Shown here: one piece after another, positions 22,801-34,185 of the stretch | How positions within the stretch are numbered: position 1 is the first letter of the stretch | Layout: each line of letters opens with the position of its first letter | DNA from: Taudactylus pleione | Lineage: Eukaryota > Chordata > Amphibia > Anura > Myobatrachidae | Direction of reading: 5' to 3' | Length of the DNA stretch: 64,000 nt | NCBI GenBank assembly: GCA_031769625.1 | Contig: JAUIMM010000637.1 | Span: 4,356,001-4,420,000, forward strand | Notes under the pieces: generated by a model | Told to the model about the DNA's origin: nothing | Database searches by the model: none | What the model saw: the letters and a program-made list of their open reading frames with translations, nothing else | Made by a program: the position numbers and the translations under genes

Positions 22801-23495
22801 TCCCTTTCAAATAATGAAACCAGATGGATCTGTGTTACGCTGGCTTATTGTATATTTTCATTTGCTTTTTTCTTTTTGTAAATACCAGCAATGGGGTTAA
22901 TTTACCAAAGCGATGTGCACAGTAGATTTACCCCTCTTTAGCACCAGCAGCAGTAAACCTGTCTCTCACTTGCTAAGGAACTGATTTAGAGAATTTGGAA
23001 ACTGTCAGTTACCCATGGATAGAAAGTGGGTATTCTGTAAGGCATGGGAGGGGATCTCAGATAGTGAAATAGGATGTATTGTTGTAGAACTGCAAAAGAT
23101 TTGTTATAAGACCCCTCGGCTCTATATATTTGAAAAAATTTATTAAACATAAAGTAGAACCGTGTTGTCAAAATTCTTCACACAAACTAATTCTACATGA
23201 GCAAATCCAGCCGAAGTATGCAAATGTGCGTCTGCACAAACCAAGTTGTGACGCAAATGCAGATTCTGAGCCTGATTCAACAGTGCACGATTATCGTGAG
23301 TCTGCGCAGGTGCAGATCGGGTCCTGTGTGATCGCAGGCAGGCCGCCATATGCCTCAATTCATAATCCTCCATTTCTAAAAGAGGCGCTCTCTCTGGAGC
23401 TTCTCCCAACTCTAAATAAAGCACTTACTGGCATGGTATTCTTATTTTCACCCATTAACAATCAATTCATAATTTCCCTTTATCCCTCTGATAAG
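22801..23495. other. Unassigned, with MITE fragment
   Basis: At 23271-23360 'gagcctgattcaacagtgcac' and a 'gcgcaggtgcagatcg' segment look like the end of another GATTCA-type MITE. The rest is unassigned. Confidence 0.4.
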
Positions 23496-23499
23496 TCTG

Positions 23500-23633
23500 T
23501 GATAAGGTGCCAGCCAATCAGCTCCCAACTGCCATCTCACAGGCTGTGTTTGAAAAATGACAGTTGGGCGCTGATTGGCTGGCACCTTATCACTTTTCAC
23601 TCTGTCTCCTAACACTGCTTAGTAAATAGACCC
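23500..23633. mobile_element. Fold-back element F2, left-truncated
   Basis: This matches one arm-loop-arm unit of F1, from 'gtgataaggtgcc' to the terminal 'agtaaatagacccc'. The left terminal 35 bp or so are missing. Confidence 0.75.
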
Positions 23634-24862
23634 CTTAGTACAGTTTCACCCATGTCTGCTCATATCACAAATTTTAATTAATATACATGTTTTTTCTTTT
23701 CTTATTTTTAGGACTTCCTTCAAAAATGGGACACACAATTACAAGGCTTCAAATGTCCTTATAATCTATAATCTATGTTATAAAAGGCAAATCTATAGGA
23801 TATACTGTAGTACCCTGTGTAGATGTGTTATATATTACACAAATCACTGTTACCTACAATCACGGCTCATATGTCACATTACACAAAGGCTCCTAGTGAA
23901 TTGCTATCACTAAGCAGTGCACTGATAATAAATTGTGATATATTTTGGCACATTTTGTTTTATGACTTCCGGCAACATTTACCTGTGTAAATCTCTTAAG
24001 AATTTTGAATATATATTTTTCCTTTTAGACATTTTTATGTTCATATTTTCATGACATTGTAACTCCAACATGCTCACTCGCATTATGGCTTGAGGCACCA
24101 TGGGAAGGGGAGAACGTTTTCGGTTGAGCAATGGAAAGAGGCGTATTTGCCCATTTTTCAAAAATCTTTCTCTAATTGCTTCAGTTTCCGGCTTCACATA
24201 GTCGAGCTCTGCCGATGAAACCAGTTGCTACATGAGCCGATGGTTGGAAGATAAACAGGTCAGCGGGGACCAGCCCTCCCGGGTCAGGAAGGGACTTGTG
24301 CCAATGACTCAGTGTGTGAAAAGAAAAAATTCCAACTTTCCCTTTTCAAAAATGAACATATTGTATCTGTCCTGTTACCATCAACGCTCGCGTACAGTAA
24401 AAAAAAAAAATGATCTGCTGAAAATTAATAGATTAGTGAGGAATGTTTTGCCGGGAAACAATAAATATGTCAAATCAAAGCCTTTCATTTGATACAGGAG
24501 TACATTTACTGAGTACAAAAAAAATATATGTATATAACTATATATATCACTCAGTCACTGTAATGTGTAATCCGGTCCAGAGGCGTTACAGAGCACCACT
24601 TAGTAGTAAATGCTGTTCCCAATGAAAGTGGCTTAATGGAAGGTAAATAGTCTGTCACTCAGATGTGTACTACCTAATGCATGTGCGGAGAGGAGGGAAG
24701 CAGGAACCACTTCATGTGTAAGCCTGTATGGGGATGTAGGAATTTAAGACGCCTAATTAATTTATCAAGGAATGTGCTGTAAATTTACTTACTAGAGACA
24801 AGAGTTATATTTGCACCAGTCAGTAACAAACCATGATGGAGGTCAGGAGATGTCTGTACTGT
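23634..24862. other. Unassigned intergenic sequence
   Basis: AT-rich sequence without recognisable gene or repeat boundary. Confidence 0.5.
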
Positions 24863-25338
24863 GGGCCTGATTCCGGTGTGTACGAAATGCAGATGTCTGC
24901 GCAGTTGAGCGATTGTCGTTCGACTGTGCAGGCGTCATGGTTGTACTGTGCACGCGCCAAGGTATATTAGTCATGATCTATTTGCAAAGTGATTGACATT
25001 CAAGGGGGCGATTATGGGGAATGGCGGCAAAAACGTAGGTGTGTCATTACCATTTTCTGGGCGTGTCTCAGCCTACAACTGCGATCCCGTACGCAGATAA
25101 AGCGGTTCAGACATCTCAGTTCAAGCGGCCATTCTGCCTGACCATAGGGCCTACTCAGATGGGTGATTATCGAATGATCTGCGACGGCAGCTGTGTATAT
25201 GTACTCATTTGCTTGGATTTGTGATGGTCTGGGTGGGCATCTCAATACATAGCCTGGCGTCTGCGACATTTGAATATTTTCGCACAGCGGCGGGATCGCA
25301 GCTGAGATTGCATTAGCTTTCCTATCTAAATCAGGCCC
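24863..25338. mobile_element. Harbinger-type MITE
   Basis: It starts GGGCCTGATTC and ends 'aaatcaggccc', imperfect inverted repeats of the same terminal signature as N1. The body has 'tctgcgcagttgagcgattg' type segments also seen near 26810. The target duplication is not clear. Confidence 0.6.
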
Positions 25339-25574
25339 AGTATATCCAGCAGTAACAGATTGCGCTTTTCAATGTGTTGTTGTAGACACTGCCGACATGC
25401 TTGCTGTCTACTACTCATTCATTCCTTATTTGTATTTGTATGCGATACTGCAGGATTTAAGATCGACAACTGGAAGTAACCTCCTAGAACTGTGCACATT
25501 ATGGGGCCTTATTCGGAGGTGGACGCTAAAATATGCAATTTATTTTGGATTGGCTGCTGCGATAATATGCATAA

Positions 25575-25872
25575 GCTAGTTTCAGCCTCCCCCTTGTGTA
25601 CTTGTGAGCGCCGGACATTGTAAGCCCTGAGACACTCACTTTTGGAGTTCCAAGTCGACCCGACTCCCGGCTCTGGTCTTCCTGTAAGTTCGGAACTTGG
25701 TTCTAAAAACTGCCATGTAGACAGGTCCAAGTTACATGAATTTAGCTATTTTAAAGAAATACAAAACCAAAACCGAACCAAAACACTTGAGGGTGATTTT
25801 GCTAAAATCCAAACCATAACATTTGAGGGTGGTTTTGGCAAAACCAAAACATGGGGTTCCGCACACATCTCT
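25575..25872 (+). mobile_element. Nested hAT fragment related to the 2471-9660 family
   Basis: The right end CGCACACATCTCTA follows 'ggttttggcaaaaccaaaac' and 'gaaccaaaacacttgagg' motifs, resembling the right subterminal region of the large hAT. The left border is approximate. Confidence 0.6.
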
Positions 25873-26127
25873 ACTTACAATGTCCGTGAACAGTGCCAAT
25901 CTGTTGGTGCACTAAAACACTCCACCATCGCCGCATCATCGTGATCATACATCATCGACACTTATAACGATCTACGGCTGGTGCAGTGTCTCCTTCTGAA
26001 CGTTCTCTAATCATGGCCTCTGTGGTTGCGGCTCTGCGTTTGAGAATGCAGCCGCGTTTACTGACACGCTGGTCACACTCCCATAACACGGCCTTTTCAT
26101 GCGATCACTTCCAGTCGCCTCCCGGTC

Positions 26128-26727
26128 ACCTCCCAGGAACGCCCATATGTGAGCCTCACAGGAACGCCCATATGTGAGCCTCCCAGGAACGCCCATATGT
26201 GAGCCTCACAGGAACGCCCATATGTGAGCCTCCCAGCAACGCCCATATGTGAGCCTCTCAGCAACGCCCATATGTGAGCCTCCCAGGAACGCCCATATGT
26301 GAGCCTCACAGGAACGCCCATATGTGAGCCTCCCAGCAACGCCCATATGTGAGCCTCCCAGCAACGCCCATATGTGAGCCTCCCAGGAACGCCCTTATGT
26401 GAGCCTCACAGGAACGCCCATATGTGAGCCTCCCAGGAACGCCCATATGTGAGCCTCACAGGAACGCCCATATGTGAGCCTCCCAGCAACGCCCATATGT
26501 GAGCCTCCCAGCAACGCCCATATGTGAGCTTCCCAGGAACGCCCATATGTGAGCCTCACAGGAACGCCCATATGTGAGCCTCCCAGCAACGCCCATATGT
26601 GAGCCTCCCAGCAACGCCCATATGTGAGCCTCCCAGCAACGCCCATATGTGAGCCTCACAGGAACGCCCATATGTGAGCCTCTCAGGACGCCCATATGTG
26701 AGCCTCTCAGGAACGCCCATATGTGAG
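26128..26727 (+). repeat. 25-bp minisatellite, about 24 copies
   Basis: The unit is GGAACGCCCATATGTGAGCC plus TCCCA or TCACA, with ggaac/gcaac variants alternating. Each unit holds the palindrome CATATG. Because 25 is not a multiple of three, all frames read through as 75-bp composites; those frames are not genes. Confidence 0.95.
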
Positions 26728-26857
26728 TGATTCCTTACACAGCAGCGGCCTCTGCATACACTCAGTGCTACATATGCACCGTAGTAATTTTTTCACAGTA
26801 GCAAATAATCGCTCAACTGCGCAATTCCTGACACTGCGCCTACTTGGAATCAGGTCC

Positions 26858-27271
26858 TATGTACGATGTGTTGATTCATTCATGTAGAAATAGAGTAAAG
26901 GTAAAATCTAGTAACATTTATAAGGTCTACAATGTCACTACTAGGCTGTTCTGATTTATATAAACAAAGTAGAAGGAATTAATTGTGAGGGTCGGTCGAT
27001 AAATGGGCTACAGCAGCGATAACAAGACGCCGTATTTACATATGAGCAACTGCGCTTTTTCCGTGTTTGAGTTGCATGCACTTTAAGATACCTATATATT
27101 GTAAATATATAAGACAAGGAGAAAAGGTGTCATCATCAGATCCAGAACTCACTCCTGGTTATAAATGGCGTATATCGAGTCGTGCAAACTCTGCGCCGGC
27201 TTCTACAGATCATTTATTGAACTTTATATGAAAGAGCTTTATGCAGTCATCCTTGTAACATTAATATAAAC
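26858..27271. other. Unassigned intergenic sequence
   Basis: No gene or repeat boundary was recognised. Confidence 0.45.
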
Positions 27272-27450
27272 TAGAGATGTGCGTGGACCCCAGTGTTTCG
27301 GTTTGGTTTTGGCAAAACCACACTCAACTGTTTTGTTTCGGTTTTGGATTTCTTTAAAATGAAAAAAAAAAACAGCTAAAATCAGTAACTTGGACCTGTT
27401 TACATGCAATCCAATACCCAATATTCGATTTTTAGATCCGAGTTCCGAAC
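27272..27450 (-). mobile_element. hAT end fragment (inverted relative of 25575-25872)
   Basis: TAGAGATGTGCG is followed by 'ggttttggcaaaaccacact' and 'cggttttggatttctttaaa', the inverse of the 25575-25872 fragment. Harb1 is inserted at its inner edge. Confidence 0.6.
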
Positions 27451-27453
27451 TAA

Positions 27454-28131
27454 GGCCCTCATTCAGACCCGGACGCAAGTGGCCGTTCGTACGTTGGGCG
27501 AACGTAAAGAAATATTTAAATTCTGGCACACGGTCGTATTTTCGTTCGCATCAAAACATCCTCCCCAAACTCAGGCGACCCCTCCTCTAACTAACGAGCG
27601 TGCCAAATAGCGAGCGTACATCCCCGAAGTGGTTTGAAAGGAACGCACGCACTAGTACTACCCGGAAGTTGGCCTGAGACATTTCGATTAACTGCTCGTT
27701 TATTCTGCCTACCTCCCTCAATCGTAACATGCCAATCAATATATCAATTAGCTTAATTGTTTTTTTGTTTTTTTTTTACACAATGCAATAAACTTTATTT
27801 ATGTCCGTGTTTGTGTTTACCCGCAGAATACGTACGGCTTAAAAATTCGCTTTTATTTGTCAAAATACATGTTAACCCCTATTAAATAATTGGTCTATTT
27901 GTTTTTAGCCCCGCATATTTCATGGAGTTTATTTTTTTATGTTAATTTGCTTACGCATTTCACTGCATTAAGCCTATCATAAGTCTCCTCATATTTCTGG
28001 CCCTGTCGTACACATGACTCATACACTAACCAATAGAATTGCTCCTGTTAATATCCAAAATACATTAGCCAATCATAAAATTTTTGAGCACTTTATCAAA
28101 AATGATTTTTAAGAAAAACTCCATTGCCATC
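27454..28131 (+). promoter_or_regulatory. Harb1 left end and promoter of the left gene
   Basis: The region contains the 16-bp block CGCAGAATACGTACGG (27822-27837), present unchanged in Harb2 (42578-42593) and Harb3 (63076-63091). It also has two CCAAT motifs (about 28030 and 28070) at matching places in all three copies. 'Gcttacgca...cactgcat' and 'atgactcatacac' segments are likewise conserved. No clear TATA box is seen. Confidence 0.6.
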
Positions 28132-29702
28132 ATGAGAGCCTCCGCATTCACCAGGCGCGAGCTGCTGGTGCTTACGGAGGTGAAGGATCGGCGGATAACC
28201 AGCCAGCCTCCACCCATCACCAACCGGGAGAAGCGATCCGCATATGCGGAGGTTCGGGCCCGCCTGCGCTCCTTCGGCTCACGCCGCCATATCGGGCAGC
28301 TGGAGCGCAGGTGGTCGGACCTGCAACGGCGGACGCCCCGCTTGCTGGCATGCTTTTGCATGCAGATCGCTGCGAGTAAGTTTAATGGATTGTGGTTTTC
28401 ATGTTTGTCTTTGTGGCCCTAACTGCATTGCCATGTTTTCCGTGTCTTTCATATTTATTCATTCTCATATCTGCATGGCCATGTTTTCCGTGTCTTTCAT
28501 ATTTATTCATTCTCCTCATATCTGCATGGCCATGTTTTCCGTGTCTTTCATATTTATTCATTCCCCTCATATCTGCATGGCCATGTTTTCCCTGTCTTTC
28601 ATATTTATTCATTCTCCTCATATCTGCATGGCCATGTTTTCCGTGTCTTTCATATTTATTCATTCTCCTCATATCTGCATGCCCATGTTTTCCGTGTCTT
28701 TCATATTTATTCATTCTCCTCATATCTGCATGGCCATGTTTTCCGTGTCTGTCATATTTATTCATTCTCCTCATATCTGCATGGCCATGTTTTCCGTGTC
28801 TGTCATATTTATTCATTCTCCTCATATCTGCATGGCCATGTTTTCCGTGTCTTTCATATTTATTCATTCTAGTTTTTTTTTTTTTGGTTTGGTTTTGGGG
28901 GTGCATTTGAAATAGTTTTTTTTGCGGATTTGTGTTGGAACTAACCACAATTTGTTTTCCATCTTTTAGGGGCCCAGCGAAGACTACGCCATCAGTGTTC
29001 CGCCAGACGGCGAGCACGGCCACTCTCCCCCACCCCCAGCCAACACTCCAACTCCACTCCTTCCCCTATTCCCCCCTCCTCCCCAGCCTTCCTACACCCT
29101 CAGCCAGATTTTTCTGGACTCCTTCCCCTCCGTCCCAATTCCCCCTCTCCTCCAACCACCCCTCTTCGAATGACCCCCTCCCCGGAGTCGGTCATTACAC
29201 CGCCCCGATCTTTGGGGAATGGACCCACCTCCAAGGAGGACCATGGAGGGCCTTCTGTAGCTGGCGTTGGGTCTTCCGGTATGTTTTTTGTTGCTGGTTG
29301 TTATCGACACAAAATGTTTGTTTTTTGTTTATTTTTTTTGTTTTTTTGTGTGTTTAACCCAAAAATAAGTGGTTTGGGTCGATTGCCGTAACCTGTTACT
29401 GCTTTTTTCAACATACACATAGCACACCTGTCTGAATTTGGACATAGGCCTTGTATTTTTGCCCTACACCATTTTAGTGTGATGATTTTTAATGCAGTTT
29501 TGTAATAAAGTTTTTTTTTTTTTTTTTAACAATTTATTTTTTATGTGGTTTCACTATTGTTGTATTAATCCCAAATTTTTTCTCACCCACAGAGGAACAG
29601 AGGCTTCGGGCAAATTTAGCCAGATGTGTGGCCCAGATGCACAGCCAAATCATCGGGGTGCTGGTGGTCCTTGACCGTATGTCGGTCCTCCTTAGGGAGT
29701 AG
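28132..29702 (+). CDS. Harb1 left gene: small Myb/SANT-like Arg/Pro-rich protein (3 exons)
   Basis: Exons 28132-28375, 28970-29278 and 29593-29702 join in frame to 221 codons including the stop. Donors are GTAAGT and GTATGT, and acceptors are TTTTAG and CCCACAG. The ATG chosen is the only one shared by all three copies (MRASAFTRRELLVL here); Harb1 and Harb3 also have an in-frame ATG 30 bp upstream. The N-terminal 75 residues (FTRRELLVL, then IGQLERRWSDLQRR) have the spacing of a Myb/SANT-like DNA-binding fold and parallel FTRKEMEVL...VKRRWQDFKYR in the right-hand gene. An Arg-rich linker (ARRRARP), a long Pro/Ser stretch and a leucine-rich C-terminal helix follow. I infer an element-end binding or transposase-partner protein. 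I see no lesion. Confidence 0.72.
28430..28870 (+). repeat. 51-bp minisatellite in intron 1 of Harb1 left gene, 9 units
   Basis: Units of about 51 bp share 'gcatggccatgttttccgtg' and 'catatttattcattctcctc'; the first is 48 bp. Because 51 is divisible by three, both strands show long open frames (up to 223 codons) that are artefacts. Equivalent arrays lie in Harb2 and Harb3. Confidence 0.95.
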
Positions 29703-30526
29703 TATTTTTTTGTTTCAACATTCTGTAAATAAATTGTTTTGTTTGAAGTTACGTTCTGGCTCATTCATTTTGTCCCAACCACATATTGTTTACCCTGACA
29801 TAAGTAGAGTGTTCATGCAAGGATTTCACATTTGGGCCAATAAGAGTGTGTGTTGTATTTTTGGGTCAAACAGCCACAAATAACACCTAACAGTACAGAT
29901 CTGATTTCCCTTTTTTGGTGTAGTCACAATTAGATATTTCAACATTTTCCAGGTTCCTAGTTGGTGTGCAAGCAGCTTAGGGCAATATTACGACGCCAAA
30001 GGATTGTACAGGCTTCCTTTTGGTGTTGGTTTGGACCCTGAATAAAGGAATCATTTTGGCTCAAATGGCGTCAGTACTGGATTACCCCTTAGTCAAATGT
30101 TACGTGTGTGAACCTGGTTACACGTGGTGGTAACGTTAGAAAAAAAGGGACAACATTCCACTCTAAAAAAATGTATTAACAACCTAACAGAAAATTCAAA
30201 GTGTTCACTCACAAACAAAACACACAGTGAAAATCGCAAATACAACACATACCAAATAACAAACATTAAAAAAATACAATCAAGAACTGGTTGACAAAGG
30301 ACCATGTCAACATGATTCCACATATATGGGATGGCAATAAGTATTCAAGAATATAGCCACAAAATATCCACATACAGGTTTGGTAAGGGTAGCAGGAAGT
30401 AGTCATCGTTGGAGTGCCAAACATTATGTCAAGAAACAGAAGAGGGAGAAACAAATTAGCAAAAAATTAGATGCTCTCAAACAAACCCAAACACATTAGG
30501 TATCAACACTGGTTTTTTGCAAATAA
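29703..30526. other. Harb1 interval between convergent gene ends
   Basis: This lies between the 3' ends of the left gene and the transposase. 'Aataaattg' at 29726 may be the left gene's polyadenylation signal. No further exon was identified. A TTAG|GTAATT junction at the transposase end leaves open an additional short 3' exon. Confidence 0.45.
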
Positions 30527-31676
30527 TTACCTAAAAAATCTGGCCACCACATCATCGCGTATGGCCCCCCCACATACTGACCTCCGACCAACCTCGGGGG
30601 GGCCATCCTCAGGTAAGGCATCCTCTGGCTGCATTGGGACACCACTCCTTATGGCGATGTTGTGAAATATCCCACACAGGACCACAATTTTTGAAACCAT
30701 ATCCGGCAAATACATGAGTTCGCCACCGGAGCGGTGGAGGCATCTGAATCGGCCTTTTAAAAGGCCGATACAGTGCTCCACCACTTGCCTGGTGGCAGTA
30801 AGTGCGGAATTATACTCACTTTGTGGCCCTGGTGTGGGAGCCAAATAAGGAGTGAGCAGCCAGGGCGTGCAAGGGTAGCCACTGTCTCCTGTGAAAACGA
30901 AAAGACAACATCAGGCTCACTCTGTATGTAGCTTAACATTGTAAAGTACTAAAGGTCTCCACTTACCCAGAAGCCACGCATCACCAGCTTGTAGGTTGGT
31001 TAATTTGTGCCATATCCCTGATTGCCGGATGACGAAGGAGTCATGTGCACTTCCTGGTAATTTTGCATTCAGGGACAGGATCTGGAGGGAGGCATCACAT
31101 ACCACCATTACATTCAGGGAGTGATAGTGTTTACGGTTTCTAAATATTGCCTCCAGCCGTGCTGGAGGCTGAAGTGGTATGTGAGTACCATCCACAACCC
31201 CTATGATGTGTGGGAAGCCAGCTATTTGGTAAAAATTGGCCTTGGCCACACTAAGGGCACCCATATCCAAAGGCATTTGAATAAAATGATGGAGGTGCTT
31301 GGAAAGTGCCTCCATCACTGCCCTCAGGATCCGGGAAAAGGAGGATTGTGAGATGCCCTCCACTATTCCCACCGTTGTTTGGAACGATCCTGAGGCACAG
31401 AAATGTAACACCGACATTAATTGCGTAAGTGGTGGAATTGCTGTAGGACTGTCAATTTGCCGCTCACGATCACTCTCTATTAATGAGAGAGTGTCTATGA
31501 TGATTTTTGGAGGAAGACGGTATCGTCTTAAAACCTCATCATCTGGCATTCCAAAAAGGGTGACACGTGTTCGAAATATCTGGGGCCTTGCACGCCTATG
31601 ATGCCTACGCCTGGGACGAATTGAGGTTGGTCGGCTTCCGGGAGCAGGGCCAGAACAATCCGACCCAAATCAACCT
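30527..31676 (-). pseudogene. Harb1 HARBI1-like DDE transposase, 5' frameshift
   Basis: The first visible exon ends at 30967 (donor GTAAGT), intron 30889-30966 is 78 bp, and the last exon is 30888-30527 (acceptor CACAG). From the internal Met at 31549 the joined frame is 314 residues. DDE residues are visible: Asp in GVVDGTHI (31190-31192), Asp in LLGDSGYP spanning the splice, and Glu in RQVVEHCIGLLKGRF. A helix-turn-helix-like stretch (GISQSSFSRILRAVMEAL) precedes them. Upstream of 31549 the reading homologous to Harb2 is lost by one missing base at about 31620, so the basic N-terminal segment is out of frame. Translation from the internal Met could still give the nuclease core. It acts by cutting at TWA targets with a Myb-like partner, by family knowledge. 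Confidence 0.87.
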
Positions 31677-32901
31677 GAAATGACAACATTGGAAGGTCAG
31701 CCTTTTTACAACAAACAATACAAAAATATATGTAACTTTGCTTTCAAATACCATCCATTGATGCTTACATGCCGGGGTATTGTCATGATATGTTGTAACT
31801 GCAAATAATAACATCAAAAATAAACATCATTTTATGCTGGCCATGTCATTATCACAAATTTAAGCAACACAAAACATAAAAGGGGACACACACACATTTG
31901 GCCCAAGAGCAAAACGACGTTACGCACACTACGTCAAATAGAGGCCAAATGTAATCAACCAATGCTCCAGGCGACAAAAAACATTACTAAGGGATGAATA
32001 CACATTTCACAATGCGCTAATTATTTCGCAAATACAGGGCACAATAGTAAGTAGTAAAAATGCGCTAATTAGTTTGCAAATACAGGGCACAATAGTAAGT
32101 AGTAAAAATGCGCTAATTAGTTTGCAAATACATGGCACAATAGTAAGTAGTAAAAATGCGCTAATTAGTTCGCAAATACACGGCACAATAGTAAGTAGGA
32201 AAAATGCGCTAATTAGTTCGCAAATACACGGCACAATAGTAAGTAGGAAAAATGCGCTAATTAGTTCGCAAATACAGGGCACAATAACGCCGCCAAAAAA
32301 ATTAACATAAAACACAGATTGCGATTTGGCAAAAAACAATGTAACATGTGGAAGGCCAACCAAAGTTGTGTACAGACAAACAAGAACAACCCCTAAACAA
32401 TTTAACACATGAACTTACCAAGAGCTAATAGCTAAGAAACCGGACCAAAATGTCTATGGGGCAGAGCCAAAAAAAAACCTAAGAGAGATGAAATGACGGA
32501 AAAAACATATTAGAAAAATGAACACCACAATGAGAGACAAATTTCCCCGAAGTTATAATTCCCCAAACTTACCAAGACTGGAAACAAGCCAAAAAAACAA
32601 AAGTGAAAAAAAAGGAACGGAAAACCAAGAAAAACCGCTACCCCAAGAAAAAAACTCAATAAACGCTATCTCCTAAACCAGCCAACAATCAACTCCAACC
32701 AACGTAACCTCCAACATTCAATAAACGCCACCTCAAGTCGAAACGCCACAACCCATAAATAGTGTTTAGTTTCCCGCCCAAATTAAGGAAGGATCAGAGG
32801 AACGCACAATCAATGATGCGGCCGCAAAATAAGGACGCATGTATAAATACGTCACGAGACAAAAACACAATTCTGGTGTATTTGGAGGTGGAACAACACA
32901 C
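31677..32901. promoter_or_regulatory. Harb1 divergent intergenic region
   Basis: It separates the transposase (minus) from the Myb-like gene (plus) and presumably holds both promoters and non-coding 5' exons. The right half is A-rich; a 48-bp tandem array occupies 32011-32290. A conserved 'cataaatagt...ttttcccgc' type segment (32754-32775; Harb2 about 47000-47025) lies upstream of the Myb-like gene. Confidence 0.5.
32011..32290 (+). repeat. 48-bp tandem array in Harb1 divergent region, 6 units
   Basis: Units start at 32013, 32061, 32109, 32157, 32205 and 32253, each beginning 'tgcgctaattagt' and holding 'gcaaatacagggcacaatag'. Open frames on both strands here are artefacts of a period divisible by three. 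Confidence 0.95.
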
Positions 32902-34185
32902 ATGGATACAGACCAGGAAAACAATGGACAACAGTCCCGCGGTAACTATTTCATGCATTTTGACTCAATGATTAATTATAAACATATTATTCTGCAAGTT
33001 GGGAAGTTGAGATTTCTTCAAATTACCCCAAATAGGTGAGGAGGATGACATGGAAGAGGCTGCTGGGCCCAGTAATCCGGGCAAAGCTGCCAAAAAGAAA
33101 AGGCAGCCACAATTCACAAGAAAGGAGATGGAGGTTTTGATACAGAAGTGTGTGGACATCCTGCCACAGGAAGACAGGAATATGAGTGCAAGCCAGAAGT
33201 GGAGAATGTGGGAAGAGGTAGCCGTGGATGTCAATAGGGTGGGGGATTATGTACGTCTAGCCCGGGATGTCAAACGGCGGTAAGTAAACACTTGACCACC
33301 CTAAAACCAACAACCAAATCAAATAAAAAGTAATGGTTCCAATTTAACCCACAGATGGCAAGACTTCAAATATCGCCTGAAACAAAAAATGGCACACAGG
33401 GCTAGGCATGCAAGGGGGACAGGTGGAGGTCCCACCCCTGTGTAATTGGAGTTTACAGATTTAGAAGAGCTGGCACAGGGGTGTGTGCAGCCTGTGGAGG
33501 TGTTTGGCGTGTCCAACATGGATACGGACATGCCAGACTTTGCGGCTCCTCATGCTGTCCCAGGTAAATGTTGTGATGTCGCCAACTGTGAAATGTTATT
33601 GTGCCAATATGTCGATTCTAATGTGAGTCTTTTCACATTTTTCCAACAGAGACACAGGCGGATGAGTCTGCTCCAGAGGGGAGCCTTGGCCGCAGAATTT
33701 CTGCTGGCTCTGCAGGGGAGGAACCAGTACATCCGGCTGAGGATCCTGCAGAAGCCAGTCCAGGGCAATCCCCCTCACAGGCAGTGTCCCTCCTCACAGA
33801 ACTCAATTTAAAATCGGATTTCCATACGGAGATTCTGCAGAGGATGGACGCCAGTCTGGTACGGGTGGCTGAGGCCCTGGAGCAAAATGCTGCGGCCAAC
33901 GTGACCATTGGTCAGGCCCTGGCGGAAAATACCAGGGCCAACATCCGCATCGCCACTGCCCTGGAGCAGCTCGTTCGCCAGCACATGGTGGAGCCGACCT
34001 CCCTTCCTGCCGGAACATCAGGATCCTCCACCTCTGGCACAACATCAGCCAATCCTCCAAATGTGCCTAGCCCTGTGCCTAGTCCAGAGGCCACAACATC
34101 TGCCTCTGGACAGGCCAGCCCGATGACATCCCGGACCCGGTCTGGCGCCCTCCCTCCCCCAGCCAAACGGGCGAAAAAACGGTGA
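32902..34185 (+). pseudogene. Harb1 Myb/SANT-like transposition partner, one stop codon
   Basis: Exons 32902-32941, 33036-33279, 33355-33563 and 33650-34185 total 1,029 nt in a consistent phase, with GTAACT, GTAAGT and GTAAAT donors. Exon 2 to the start of exon 3 encodes a Myb/SANT-like domain (QFTRKEMEVL...SQKWRMWEEVAVDV...VKRRWQDFKYRL). An acidic middle (LEELAQ, NMDTDMPDFAAP) follows. The last exon has a helical repeat (SLVRVAEALEQN, TIGQALAEN, RIATALEQLVRQHM), likely coiled coil, and a basic tail (PPPAKRAKKR). A TAA at 33443-33445 replaces a serine TCA in Harb2, so the intact product would stop after about 121 residues. By family knowledge this partner binds element ends and imports the transposase. 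Confidence 0.82.

Larger units (their letters stand above)
25503..26857. mobile_element. Long MITE carrying hAT fragment and 25-bp minisatellite
   Basis: The left end GGGGCCTTATTCGGAGGTGG and right end 'gcctacttggaatcaggtcc' are imperfect inverted repeats. The homologous fragment at 1-290 lacks the hAT-like segment (25575-25872), which shows that segment is a later insertion. The minisatellite sits in the right half. Confidence 0.6.

Noticed and set aside
26097..26695. Minus-strand repeat protein of about 80 residues
   Set aside because: It is the 25-bp minisatellite read in a 75-bp composite phase, with no start or stop context.
26128..26727. CRISPR-like array
   Set aside because: The units are contiguous with no unique spacers, and the sequence is vertebrate.
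28244..29023. Long overlapping frames of 172, 213 and 223 codons on both strands
   Set aside because: They come from a 51-bp intronic array whose period is divisible by three; the peptides are simple repeats and the splice sites remove the region.
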